Below, piece after piece: positions 1 through 5,039 of a stretch of 5,039 nucleotides of DNA. Within the stretch, counting starts at the first letter, position 1. Every line of letters starts with the position of its first letter. The notes below the pieces were generated by a model. That model did no database searches and was not told the DNA's origin. It saw nothing but the letters and a program-made list of their open reading frames with translations. Source of the DNA: Nitrospira sp. (GTDB taxonomy: Bacteria; Nitrospirota; Nitrospiria; Nitrospirales; Nitrospiraceae); NCBI GenBank assembly GCA_016873525.1, contig VGXD01000173.1, positions 1 to 5,039 on the forward strand, written 5' to 3'. The position numbers and the translations under genes are program-made.

Positions 1-285
1 CGTTCTGAATTTCTCTTGCAGAAGGCTGAGTCTGATCAGGAGACCATGCACGACCCCGTCAATATCGGCAATCCGCGCGAGTTGAAAGTCGCGGAGATTG
101 CGCAGTTGGTGTTGAAGTTGACCGGCTCGCATAGCCCGATCCATCAAAAACCGCTTCCGGTGGACGACCCCAAGGTGAGGCGCCCCGATATTCGCCGAGC
201 CAAGTTGCTGTTGGGCTGGGAACCGAAAGTCGAGTTGGAGGAGGGGTTGCGGAAAACGATCGAATATTTTCGGAAGGTGTTGTAA
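1..285 (+). CDS. uxs: UDP-glucuronate decarboxylase (UDP-xylose synthase)-type SDR, C-terminal part only
   Basis: This is the 3' end of a gene that begins before the window. The frame is open from base 1 and gives 94 residues before TAA at 283-285; a TTG at 16 and an ATG at 46 are internal codons, not starts. Seen: an HDPVNIGNP stretch near residues 16-24, a DDPKVRRPDI stretch around residues 55-64, then LLGWEP and an EEGLRKTIEYF tail. In extended SDR proteins these belong to the C-terminal sugar-binding part, and the combination is typical of UDP-glucuronate decarboxylase, which converts UDP-glucuronate to UDP-xylose with bound NAD+ in the cytoplasm. The Rossmann motif and the Tyr/Lys catalytic pair lie outside the window, so the exact reaction is inferred. 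A related NAD-dependent 4-epimerase is the main alternative. rmlA follows after 21 nt, so the two are probably co-transcribed. Confidence 0.8.
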   Translation, partial: RSEFLLQKAESDQETMHDPVNIGNPRELKVAEIAQLVLKLTGSHSPIHQKPLPVDDPKVRRPDIRRAKLLLGWEPKVELEEGLRKTIEYFRKVL

Positions 286-306
286 CTCGGTCCATCGGGA
301 GACAAC

Positions 307-1041
307 ATGAAAGGCGTCGTTTTGGCGGGCGGCCTTGGCACCCGCCTGCATCCGCTCACGAAGGTGACAAACAAGCATTTGCTCCCGGTCTACGATCGGC
401 CGATGATCTATTATCCGATTCAGGCCTTGGTCAATGCCGGCATCCGCGAGATTCTCCTCGTGACGGGTGGAAACAGCGCCGGCGACTTTCTGAAGCTGCT
501 CGGCAACGGCAAGGAATTCGGCCTCCAGCATTTGGATTACACGTATCAGGAAGGGGAAGGCGGCATCGCCGATGCGCTGCGTTTAGCTGAACACTTTGCA
601 GACCATGAGCCGGTCTGCGTCGTGCTGGGCGATAATATTATCGAACGCAACATCCTACATGCCGCCCAGTCGTTCCGCGAGCAGAAAACCGGCGCCAAAA
701 TCTTGCTGAAGGAAGTCAAGGACCCGCAGCGCTTCGGGGTGCCGGTATTGGATGGCAATAAGGTGGTGCGGATTGAGGAGAAACCGCAGCACCCCCGCTC
801 GTCCTACGCCGTGACGGGGATTTATTTCTACGACGCTCGCGTGTTCGAGATCATCAAAACACTGAAGCCGTCGGGACGAGGCGAGTTGGAGATCACGGAC
901 GTCAATAATGCCTATATCGAAGGCGGGCAACTCACCTGGGATATATTGGAGGGATGGTGGACCGATGCCGGGACCATCGAATCTCTCTTCCTGGCCAACC
1001 AGCTTGTGGCCAAGACCGGTGCGAATAAGATGGAGCCGTGA
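307..1041 (+). CDS. rmlA: Glucose-1-phosphate thymidylyltransferase, short form
   Basis: It joins glucose-1-phosphate and dTTP to give dTDP-glucose and pyrophosphate, the first step to dTDP-L-rhamnose, in the cytoplasm. The 244 residues form one nucleotidyltransferase domain. Visible motifs: GGLGTRL at 8-14 with PLT at 16-18 and Lys23 (nucleotide and phosphate binding), LPVYDRPMIYYP at 26-37, Gln81 before a Gly-Gly-Ile-Ala at 85-88 (base recognition), LGDN at 107-110 with Asp109 as likely metal ligand, RFGV at 142-145, EEKP at 157-160, and WWTDAGT at 217-223 with Asp220 as the second metal Asp. It is about 45-50 residues shorter than enteric or Pseudomonas RmlA (about 290) and matches the roughly 245-residue forms known in Bacillus. 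ATG at 307 follows a GGGAG at 297-301 with 5 nt spacing. The stop overlaps the leader of rmlB. UTP could be a secondary substrate; the family call is firm. Confidence 0.93.
   Translation: MKGVVLAGGLGTRLHPLTKVTNKHLLPVYDRPMIYYPIQALVNAGIREILLVTGGNSAGDFLKLLGNGKEFGLQHLDYTYQEGEGGIADALRLAEHFADHEPVCVVLGDNIIERNILHAAQSFREQKTGAKILLKEVKDPQRFGVPVLDGNKVVRIEEKPQHPRSSYAVTGIYFYDARVFEIIKTLKPSGRGELEITDVNNAYIEGGQLTWDILEGWWTDAGTIESLFLANQLVAKTGANKMEP
1032..1035 (+). promoter_or_regulatory. Ribosome binding site that decides the rmlB start
   Basis: GGAG lies inside the last codons of rmlA, 8 nt before the ATG at 1044 but only 2 nt before an in-frame GTG at 1038. The spacing favours ATG 1044, which also puts the Rossmann motif at the usual distance from the N-terminus. 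Confidence 0.65.
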
Positions 1042-1043
1042 CC

Positions 1044-2072
1044 ATGCGTATCTTGGTGACAGGGGGAGCGGGGTTCATCGGATCGCATTTGGTGCGGCGT
1101 TTGGTGGCCGACGAGCAGAACGTGGTCGTGAATCTGGACGCGCTGCGTTATTCGGGCAACCTTGAGAACCTTGCGGACCTTGTCGGCCATCCGCGCCATA
1201 CCTTCGTGCGGGGGGACATCTGCGATGTTAAGGCGGTCGAGGATGTTTTTCGTGAACATGGGATCGCCGCCGTCATCAATTGCGCTGCTGAGACCCATGT
1301 GGACCGGTCCATCCTGGACCCGGATCAATTTGCCAGGACCGATGTCATTGGGACTGGGGTCTTGCTGGAAGCCTCGCGCAAGGCCAAGGTGACGCGGTTT
1401 CTGCAAGTGAGCACCGATGAAGTCTATGGGAGTGTGGAGAGGGGCCATTCGAAAGAAGGGGACGTTTTGGATCCGCGCAGTCCCTATTCGGCCAGCAAAG
1501 CCGGAGGGGATTTGCTCGTCAGGAGTTATTGGACGACCTACCGGTTTCCTGCTTTGATCACGAGGGGGAGCAACACCTATGGTCCCAACCAGTATCCCGA
1601 GAAGTTTATTCCCCTGTTTATCACCAATGCGATTGACGATCAGCCCTTGCCCCTCTATGGGGATGGGCGGTACCGTCGGGATTGGCTGTCGGTCTTCGAC
1701 CATTGCAGCGGGATCGAACATGCGTTGAGGCAAGGCGAACCAGGGACGATCTATAACATCGGGGGAGGCAATGAGCGCGAGAACATCGCCGTTGCCGAAA
1801 CGATCCTCAGCCGGCTTGGCAAGCCGAAGTCCTTGCTCCGTTTTGTGCAGGATCGGCCAGGCCATGACCGCCGCTATGCCATCGACTGCGGACGTCTGCG
1901 CGAATCAGGATGGGCTCCCGCTGTGTCGTTCGAAGAGGGGCTACGGGCCACCATCGATTGGTATCGGGACAATCAGACCTGGTGGCGAAAGATCAAGTCG
2001 GGCGAATTCCGAACGTACTACGAACAGATGTATGGGCAGAGACTGAAGGATGGCACATCGTGCGTGTCCTGA
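1044..2072 (+). CDS. rmlB: dTDP-glucose 4,6-dehydratase
   Basis: It turns dTDP-glucose into dTDP-4-keto-6-deoxyglucose using tightly bound NAD+, the second step of dTDP-rhamnose synthesis. The 342 residues match the usual length (about 340-360). It is an extended SDR: GGAGFIG at 7-13 binds NAD+, Asp32 ends the second strand (ribose binding), CAAETHVDRS lies at 80-89, and the catalytic Thr124-Asp125-Glu126 triad sits in STDEVYG at 123-129. Tyr148 and Lys152 form the YxxxK pair. The sugar-nucleotide part shows SNTYGPNQYPEKFIP at 176-190, a family signature with Thr where Asn is more common, and a GDG-RDW segment further on. The C-terminal WWRKIKSGEF with YYEQMYG is typical of RmlB. I chose ATG 1044 over GTG 1038 from the ribosome binding site. 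It begins 2 nt after rmlA and its last 13 nt overlap rmlD, so translational coupling is likely. Confidence 0.95.
   Translation: MRILVTGGAGFIGSHLVRRLVADEQNVVVNLDALRYSGNLENLADLVGHPRHTFVRGDICDVKAVEDVFREHGIAAVINCAAETHVDRSILDPDQFARTDVIGTGVLLEASRKAKVTRFLQVSTDEVYGSVERGHSKEGDVLDPRSPYSASKAGGDLLVRSYWTTYRFPALITRGSNTYGPNQYPEKFIPLFITNAIDDQPLPLYGDGRYRRDWLSVFDHCSGIEHALRQGEPGTIYNIGGGNERENIAVAETILSRLGKPKSLLRFVQDRPGHDRRYAIDCGRLRESGWAPAVSFEEGLRATIDWYRDNQTWWRKIKSGEFRTYYEQMYGQRLKDGTSCVS
2046..2050 (+). promoter_or_regulatory. Ribosome binding site for rmlD inside rmlB
   Basis: AAGGA lies 9 nt before the GTG at 2060 and inside the last codons of rmlB. It supports the GTG start for rmlD, because the same frame stays open for more than 100 nt upstream and offers earlier, less likely starts such as 1910. 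Confidence 0.6.
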
Positions 2073-2914
2073 TTACCGGCGCCGATGGCCAGCTTGGCTG
2101 CGAGTTGCAACGGGTGCTCAGTGGGCAGAGTCTCGTGCTTGGCATCTGGCCGGAGTTCGATCTGCTCAAAGCCGAGGCCGAGCGGTTCATTCTTGACGCA
2201 AGGCCGGATGTGGTTGTCCATGCTGGGGCCTATACGGATGTGGAGAAGGCTGAGCAAGAGCCGGACTTGGCTATGGCGGTGAATGCGGAGGGAACGGAGC
2301 GGGTGGCCAGGGCGACGGCCAAGGCCGGAGCTAGGCTCATTGCGATCTCGACCGATTATGTCTTCGACGGGCAAAAGAGATCGCCCTATGAAGAGACGGA
2401 CTGCACCAACCCCTTGAATGCCTACGGGCGCTCAAAGTTGGAAGGGGAGCGGCGGGCCTTGGCCCATTGTCCCAATACGCTGATTGTCCGTACCTCCTGG
2501 CTCTACGGCCTGCACGGCAAGAATTTTGTTAAAACGATCCTGCGACTGGCCGGCGAGCAGTCCGAGCTTCGTGTGGTGGGGGATCAACGGGGATCGCCCA
2601 CCCATGCAGGGGACCTGGCTTCAGCTTTGGCAAGGGTGTTGGGCACGGACTTGCGCGGGGTCGCCCATGCGACAGGATCCAGCGACTGTACCTGGCAGGA
2701 GTTTGCTTCCGCCATCGTTGCCCTGGCCGGATTTTCTGTGATGGTCCGTCCGATTACGACGGAGGAAGCGCATCGGGCAGCCCTGCGTCCTCCTTACACA
2801 GTCTTGGCGAACCGGGTCTTGGCAAAAGCCGGCATTGTCTTGCCTCATTGGCACGAGGCCTTGGCTCGATTTATGAACGAGGTTCGCGCCGGCGCTCCGG
2901 CGGAGAGGGTATAG
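2060..2914 (+). CDS. rmlD: dTDP-4-dehydrorhamnose reductase
   Basis: It reduces dTDP-4-keto-L-rhamnose to dTDP-L-rhamnose with NAD(P)H, the last step of the pathway, in the cytoplasm. The 284 residues fit the family (about 280-300). Motifs: GADGQLG at 7-13 (nucleotide binding), GAYTDVEKAE at 56-65, STDYVFDG at 97-104 with catalytic Thr98, Tyr122 and Lys126 in YGRSK, RTSWLYG at 144-150 with Trp147 in the substrate pocket, and GDQRGSPTHAGDLA at 174-187. These residues keep a constant offset of six from the Salmonella enzyme as I recall it (Thr104, Tyr128, Lys132, Trp153). The start is GTG at 2060, which puts the Rossmann glycines at the right distance; longer in-frame versions would add about 50 unrelated residues translated out of frame from rmlB. 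It overlaps rmlB by 13 nt, and gmd follows after 10 nt. Its substrate needs the epimerase RmlC, which is not in this window. Confidence 0.94.
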   Translation: MRVLITGADGQLGCELQRVLSGQSLVLGIWPEFDLLKAEAERFILDARPDVVVHAGAYTDVEKAEQEPDLAMAVNAEGTERVARATAKAGARLIAISTDYVFDGQKRSPYEETDCTNPLNAYGRSKLEGERRALAHCPNTLIVRTSWLYGLHGKNFVKTILRLAGEQSELRVVGDQRGSPTHAGDLASALARVLGTDLRGVAHATGSSDCTWQEFASAIVALAGFSVMVRPITTEEAHRAALRPPYTVLANRVLAKAGIVLPHWHEALARFMNEVRAGAPAERV

Positions 2915-2924
2915 GAGATCGCTC

Positions 2925-3914
2925 ATGAAGCGCGCATTGATTACCGGCATTACCGGCCAGGATGGCTCCTACCTTGCCGAACTCTTGCTGGAAAAAGGCT
3001 ATGAAGTCCACGGGGTCGTCAGACGTGTGGCCATTGAGGACCCGGAACACCGCCTCTGGCGCATCCTGCACATTAAGGATCAACTCCATCTGCACGCGGC
3101 GTCGCTCGAAAGTCTGCCCAGCATTTACCGGGTCTTCCAGCAAGTGAAGCCGGACGAGTGCTACCACTTGGCGGCGCAAAGTTTTGTCACCTACTCATTT
3201 GAAGATGAGTTTTCCACGCTCAATGCCAATATCAACGGGACCCACTACATGTTGGCTGCGCTTCACGACTGTGCGCCGGCTTGCCGGTTCTATTTTGCCG
3301 CCTCAAGCGAGATGTTCGGGAAGGTGGCAGAGGTGCCTCAGACTGAGCTGACGCGCTTCCATCCCCGATCCGCCTATGGGATCTCCAAGGTCGCTGGGTT
3401 TCATTTGACCCAAAACTACCGCGAGGCCTATGGCATCAAGGCCTCATCGGGGATTCTCTACAACCATGAATCCCCACGACGGGGCTTCGAGTTTGTGACC
3501 AGGAAAATTTCCTCCCAGGCTGCGCGGATCAAACTGGGCCTTGCCAAGGAGGTTCGGCTGGGCAATCTGGACGCCAGGCGCGATTGGGGCCATGCCCGCG
3601 AGTATGTCCGAGCCATGTGGATGATGCTCCAGCAGGATGAGCCGGAGGACTATGTCGTCGCGACCGGCGAAGAGCATTCAGTGCGTGAATTTGCCGAGGC
3701 CGCCTTCTCCCAACTGGGGCTCGATTACCGGAATCACGTCGTCGTTGACCCGCAGTTCATCCGGCCTGCCGAAGTGGAAACCCTGCTGGGCGATGCGACG
3801 AAGGCCAGGCAAAAACTGGGTTGGTCCTGTCAAGTGAAGTTCAAGGACCTGGTCCGTGAGATGGTCGAGGAAGATGTGCGGCTCTTGTCCGGCGCACAGG
3901 CGAGATTGCGCTAA
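2925..3914 (+). CDS. gmd: GDP-mannose 4,6-dehydratase, variant subgroup
   Basis: It should convert GDP-D-mannose to GDP-4-keto-6-deoxy-D-mannose using bound NADP+, the branch point to GDP-L-fucose, GDP-D-rhamnose or GDP-perosamine. The 329 residues are slightly short of E. coli Gmd (about 370) but usual for many bacterial forms. Seen: GITGQDGSYLAE at 8-19, the family hallmark; Arg33-Arg34 after the second strand, fitting NADP+; HLAAQS at 81-86; SSEMFG at 127-132; Tyr151 and Lys155; NYREAYG at 164-170; NHESPRRG at 180-187 followed by FVTRKI; and RDWG further on. Oddities: Ser127 stands where classic members have the catalytic Thr, Phe131 where they have Tyr, and the loop after Arg34 is unlike the usual Ser-rich one. 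ATG 2925 follows AGGAG at 2913-2917 with 7 nt spacing. Its substrate would come from the guanylyltransferase two genes downstream. The reductase that finishes the pathway is not visible. Confidence 0.88.
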   Translation: MKRALITGITGQDGSYLAELLLEKGYEVHGVVRRVAIEDPEHRLWRILHIKDQLHLHAASLESLPSIYRVFQQVKPDECYHLAAQSFVTYSFEDEFSTLNANINGTHYMLAALHDCAPACRFYFAASSEMFGKVAEVPQTELTRFHPRSAYGISKVAGFHLTQNYREAYGIKASSGILYNHESPRRGFEFVTRKISSQAARIKLGLAKEVRLGNLDARRDWGHAREYVRAMWMMLQQDEPEDYVVATGEEHSVREFAEAAFSQLGLDYRNHVVVDPQFIRPAEVETLLGDATKARQKLGWSCQVKFKDLVREMVEEDVRLLSGAQARLR

Positions 3915-3957
3915 GCGCGCTTATTCAACACGCTCTTGGAATCGTGTCCGTTGAGAG

Positions 3958-3963
3958 GGAAGG
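3958..3963 (+). promoter_or_regulatory. Ribosome binding site for the HAD phosphatase
   Basis: GGAAGG, part of a longer purine run, lies 6 nt before the GTG at 3970. It supports this start over a TTG at 4033 (codon 22), which has a weaker AGGG at 4024-4027 ahead of it. Confidence 0.5.
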
Positions 3964-3969
3964 TGTCTC

Positions 3970-4533
3970 GTGCCGGTTTCGCGACAGAAAAAACGCACTC
4001 GCCGGCCCAGCCGATCGGCTCTCAGGGCTTCCTTGAAGCAGGTCCGTCTGTTTGCGTCTGATGTGGACGGGGTGCTGACCGATGCGGGCATGTATTATTC
4101 CGAATCCGGAGACGAATGGAAGAAGTTCAACACGCGTGACGGGATGGGCATCAAGTTGCTTCAGCGTGCCGGGCTCATCACGGCGCTGGTCACGATGGAA
4201 CGGGCCAAGCTGGTAGTCAGGCGGGCGGAGAAGTTGGCCATTCCCGAGGTGTACTTGGGCGTGCAAGACAAGCTGGCGGTCCTGCGCGAGCTGGCGGCCA
4301 AGCACGGTCTGACGCTCCGACAAGTCGCGTATATCGGTGATGATGTGAATGACCTCGAAGCGCTCGAGGCGGTGGGGTTTTCGGCTGCGCCGGCCGATGG
4401 CGTGCCGCCCATTCTCAAAGCCGTTGATTATGTCTGCCGTAAGAAGGGCGGGGAGGGAGCGGTCCGCGAGGTGGCCGACCTGATCCTGCTTGCTCGTTCC
4501 GGCAACGCCCATCGCTCGTCAGGAGCACGATGA
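3970..4533 (+). CDS. KdsC-like HAD phosphatase (KDO-8-P or nonulosonate-9-P phosphatase type)
   Basis: This is a cap-less (type C0) HAD phosphatase of 187 residues that should remove phosphate from a 2-keto-3-deoxy sugar acid in the cytoplasm. Seen: DVDGVLTD at 31-38 with nucleophile Asp31 and acid/base Asp33; KKFNTRDGMGIKLL at 51-64, a KdsC-family hallmark; Thr75 as motif II; Lys101 as motif III; GDDVNDL at 123-129 with metal-binding Asp; and GGEGAVREV at 160-168. Members of this family act as tetramers, with this C-terminal segment closing a neighbour's active site. After Thr75 it has Met-Glu-Arg rather than the Gly-Arg of E. coli KdsC, and Lys88 follows in RRAEKL. I recall that Glu/Lys pair from a Bacteroides KDN-9-phosphate phosphatase, so KDO is not the safe default. 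The first 26 residues are very basic (10 Arg/Lys, no acid) and exceed the family core. The GTG start is plausible but unproved. Its stop overlaps the next start as ATGA. Confidence 0.85.
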   Translation: MPVSRQKKRTRRPSRSALRASLKQVRLFASDVDGVLTDAGMYYSESGDEWKKFNTRDGMGIKLLQRAGLITALVTMERAKLVVRRAEKLAIPEVYLGVQDKLAVLRELAAKHGLTLRQVAYIGDDVNDLEALEAVGFSAAPADGVPPILKAVDYVCRKKGGEGAVREVADLILLARSGNAHRSSGAR

Positions 4534-5039
4534 AGCGCGATCCACATCTCTATGCCGTGATCCTGGCCGGGGGGAGCGGGACGAGGTTCTGGCCTCTAAG
4601 CCGGTCGCTCTACCCCAAACAACTCCTGCGCCTTATCGGCGAGGAGACCTTGATCCAGCAGACGATGCGGAGGGTGCTCCGTTGCGTGCCGGCCGCGCAG
4701 GTCCTCATTTCGACGACGCCGACCCAGGCCGATTCGATCCGCTTCCAACTGGGCGAATGGAAGGACGAACTACAGGACAACTTCGTGATTGAACCGGAAG
4801 GGCGCAATACGGCTCCGGCCATCGCGCTGGTTGCGGCCCACTTGGTCCGGCGGGATTCCGAGGCCGTTATGCTGGTCCTGCCGGCCGATCACGTCATCAA
4901 GGGGGAGCGGCGGTTTCAGACGGCCGTGGCGCTCGGCGCCGAACTGGCCAGGATGGACCGGTTGGTGACCTTTGGCGTGCCTCCCATCAGGCCGGAGACC
5001 GGCTATGGGTACATCCAGCCGAATCGGCGTATTAGGTTG
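4530..5039 (+). CDS. manC: Mannose-1-phosphate guanylyltransferase, N-terminal part
   Basis: It makes GDP-mannose from mannose-1-phosphate and GTP, supplying the substrate of Gmd. The frame stays open from ATG 4530 to the window end: 170 residues, cut off before any stop. Seen: AVILAGGSGTRFWPLSR at 9-25 followed by PKQ at 29-31, the signature of the family with Phe20 where Leu is usual; an IEPEGRNTAPAI segment near 89-100; LPADHVI near 118-124; and an RPETGYGYI segment near 155-163. These are the nucleotide-binding, substrate and metal motifs of the nucleotidyltransferase domain. Whether it is a short enzyme of about 350 residues or the long form fused to a mannose-6-phosphate isomerase cupin (about 480, often named manC/algA) cannot be seen. 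Phe in the first motif is, in my recollection, commoner in the short form. AGGAG at 4521-4525 is 4 nt upstream, and the start overlaps the phosphatase stop by 4 nt, so the two are likely coupled. Confidence 0.9.
   Translation, partial: MKRDPHLYAVILAGGSGTRFWPLSRSLYPKQLLRLIGEETLIQQTMRRVLRCVPAAQVLISTTPTQADSIRFQLGEWKDELQDNFVIEPEGRNTAPAIALVAAHLVRRDSEAVMLVLPADHVIKGERRFQTAVALGAELARMDRLVTFGVPPIRPETGYGYIQPNRRIRL

Larger units (their letters stand above)
1..5039 (+). other. Predicted single transcription unit for nucleotide-sugar synthesis
   Basis: All seven genes share one strand, with junctions of 21 nt, 2 nt, a 13-nt overlap, 10 nt, 55 nt and a 4-nt overlap. Each complete gene has its own purine-rich ribosome binding site. 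I see no T-tract hairpin or clear promoter boxes at any junction. The transcript should begin upstream of the window and continue past it. The 55-nt gap at 3915-3969 is the only place where a break or a weak extra promoter would fit. Confidence 0.6.

Noticed and set aside
286..306. Promoter for rmlA in the gap after the first gene
   Set aside because: The 21 nt hold only the ribosome binding site; there is no room for both promoter boxes and none is recognisable in the end of the upstream gene.
912..1865. Long minus-strand open frame of 317 codons opposite rmlB
   Set aside because: It lies almost wholly antisense to a well-supported rmlB and the end of rmlA, shows no recognisable motif, and is rich in Pro, Arg and His as expected from the reverse of GC-biased codons.
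1910..2059. Longer RmlD start about 50 codons upstream
   Set aside because: The extra residues come from rmlB read in another frame and resemble nothing. The Rossmann motif begins right after the GTG at 2060, which has a ribosome binding site.
2068..2960. Near-identical ATTACCGGC stretches at the starts of rmlD and gmd
   Set aside because: Both encode the Ile-Thr-Gly of the SDR Rossmann motif with the same codons. This is shared protein motif, not a DNA repeat or a recombination site.
3928..3947. Possible terminator hairpin after gmd
   Set aside because: The stem is only 5 bp with a 10-nt loop and no run of T follows.
3925..4512. Minus-strand open frame of 195 codons opposite the HAD phosphatase
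   Set aside because: It is antisense to a gene with all HAD motifs, shows no family motif of its own, and has the low-complexity composition of a shadow frame.
4490..4792. Plus-strand frame of 100 codons over the start of manC
   Set aside because: It is another frame of manC, whose own frame, open to the window edge, carries all the guanylyltransferase motifs.

Overview
The window is a dense, single-strand block of nucleotide-sugar genes. It contains seven + strand genes: five complete and one cut at each edge. There is no RNA gene, mobile element, CRISPR array or gene-free stretch over 60 bases. Base composition is moderately GC-rich and looks even throughout, so nothing marks a recent insertion. 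Products and gene style suggest a Gram-negative environmental bacterium. A Nitrospira-like or deltaproteobacterial lineage is my best guess from protein flavour, but it is weak and there is no taxonomic marker here.

Layout, left to right: (1) the last 94 codons of a UDP-glucuronate decarboxylase-type sugar-nucleotide dehydratase/epimerase; (2) a short-form glucose-1-phosphate thymidylyltransferase, rmlA; (3) dTDP-glucose 4,6-dehydratase, rmlB; (4) dTDP-4-dehydrorhamnose reductase, rmlD; (5) a GDP-mannose 4,6-dehydratase, gmd; (6) a KdsC-like HAD phosphatase; (7) the first 170 codons of a mannose-1-phosphate guanylyltransferase, manC type. Spacing is operon-like: 21 nt, 2 nt, a 13-nt overlap, 10 nt, 55 nt, then a 4-nt ATGA overlap. 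No convincing promoter or terminator lies inside.

Together the genes feed three activated-sugar pools for surface polysaccharide or glycan assembly. The first gene would make UDP-xylose. RmlA, RmlB and RmlD make dTDP-L-rhamnose, but the 3,5-epimerase RmlC is not in the window. The guanylyltransferase and Gmd make GDP-mannose and GDP-4-keto-6-deoxymannose, the precursor of GDP-fucose, GDP-rhamnose or GDP-perosamine. No glycosyltransferases or export genes are visible.

The most interesting point is the HAD phosphatase. At the two positions I recall as separating KDN-9-phosphate phosphatases from KDO-8-phosphate phosphatases it carries Glu and Lys, the KDN type. It sits next to a mannose-activation gene, and mannose-6-phosphate is the precursor of KDN. 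This is a testable hint of a nonulosonate branch. I see no wholly new system in the window.
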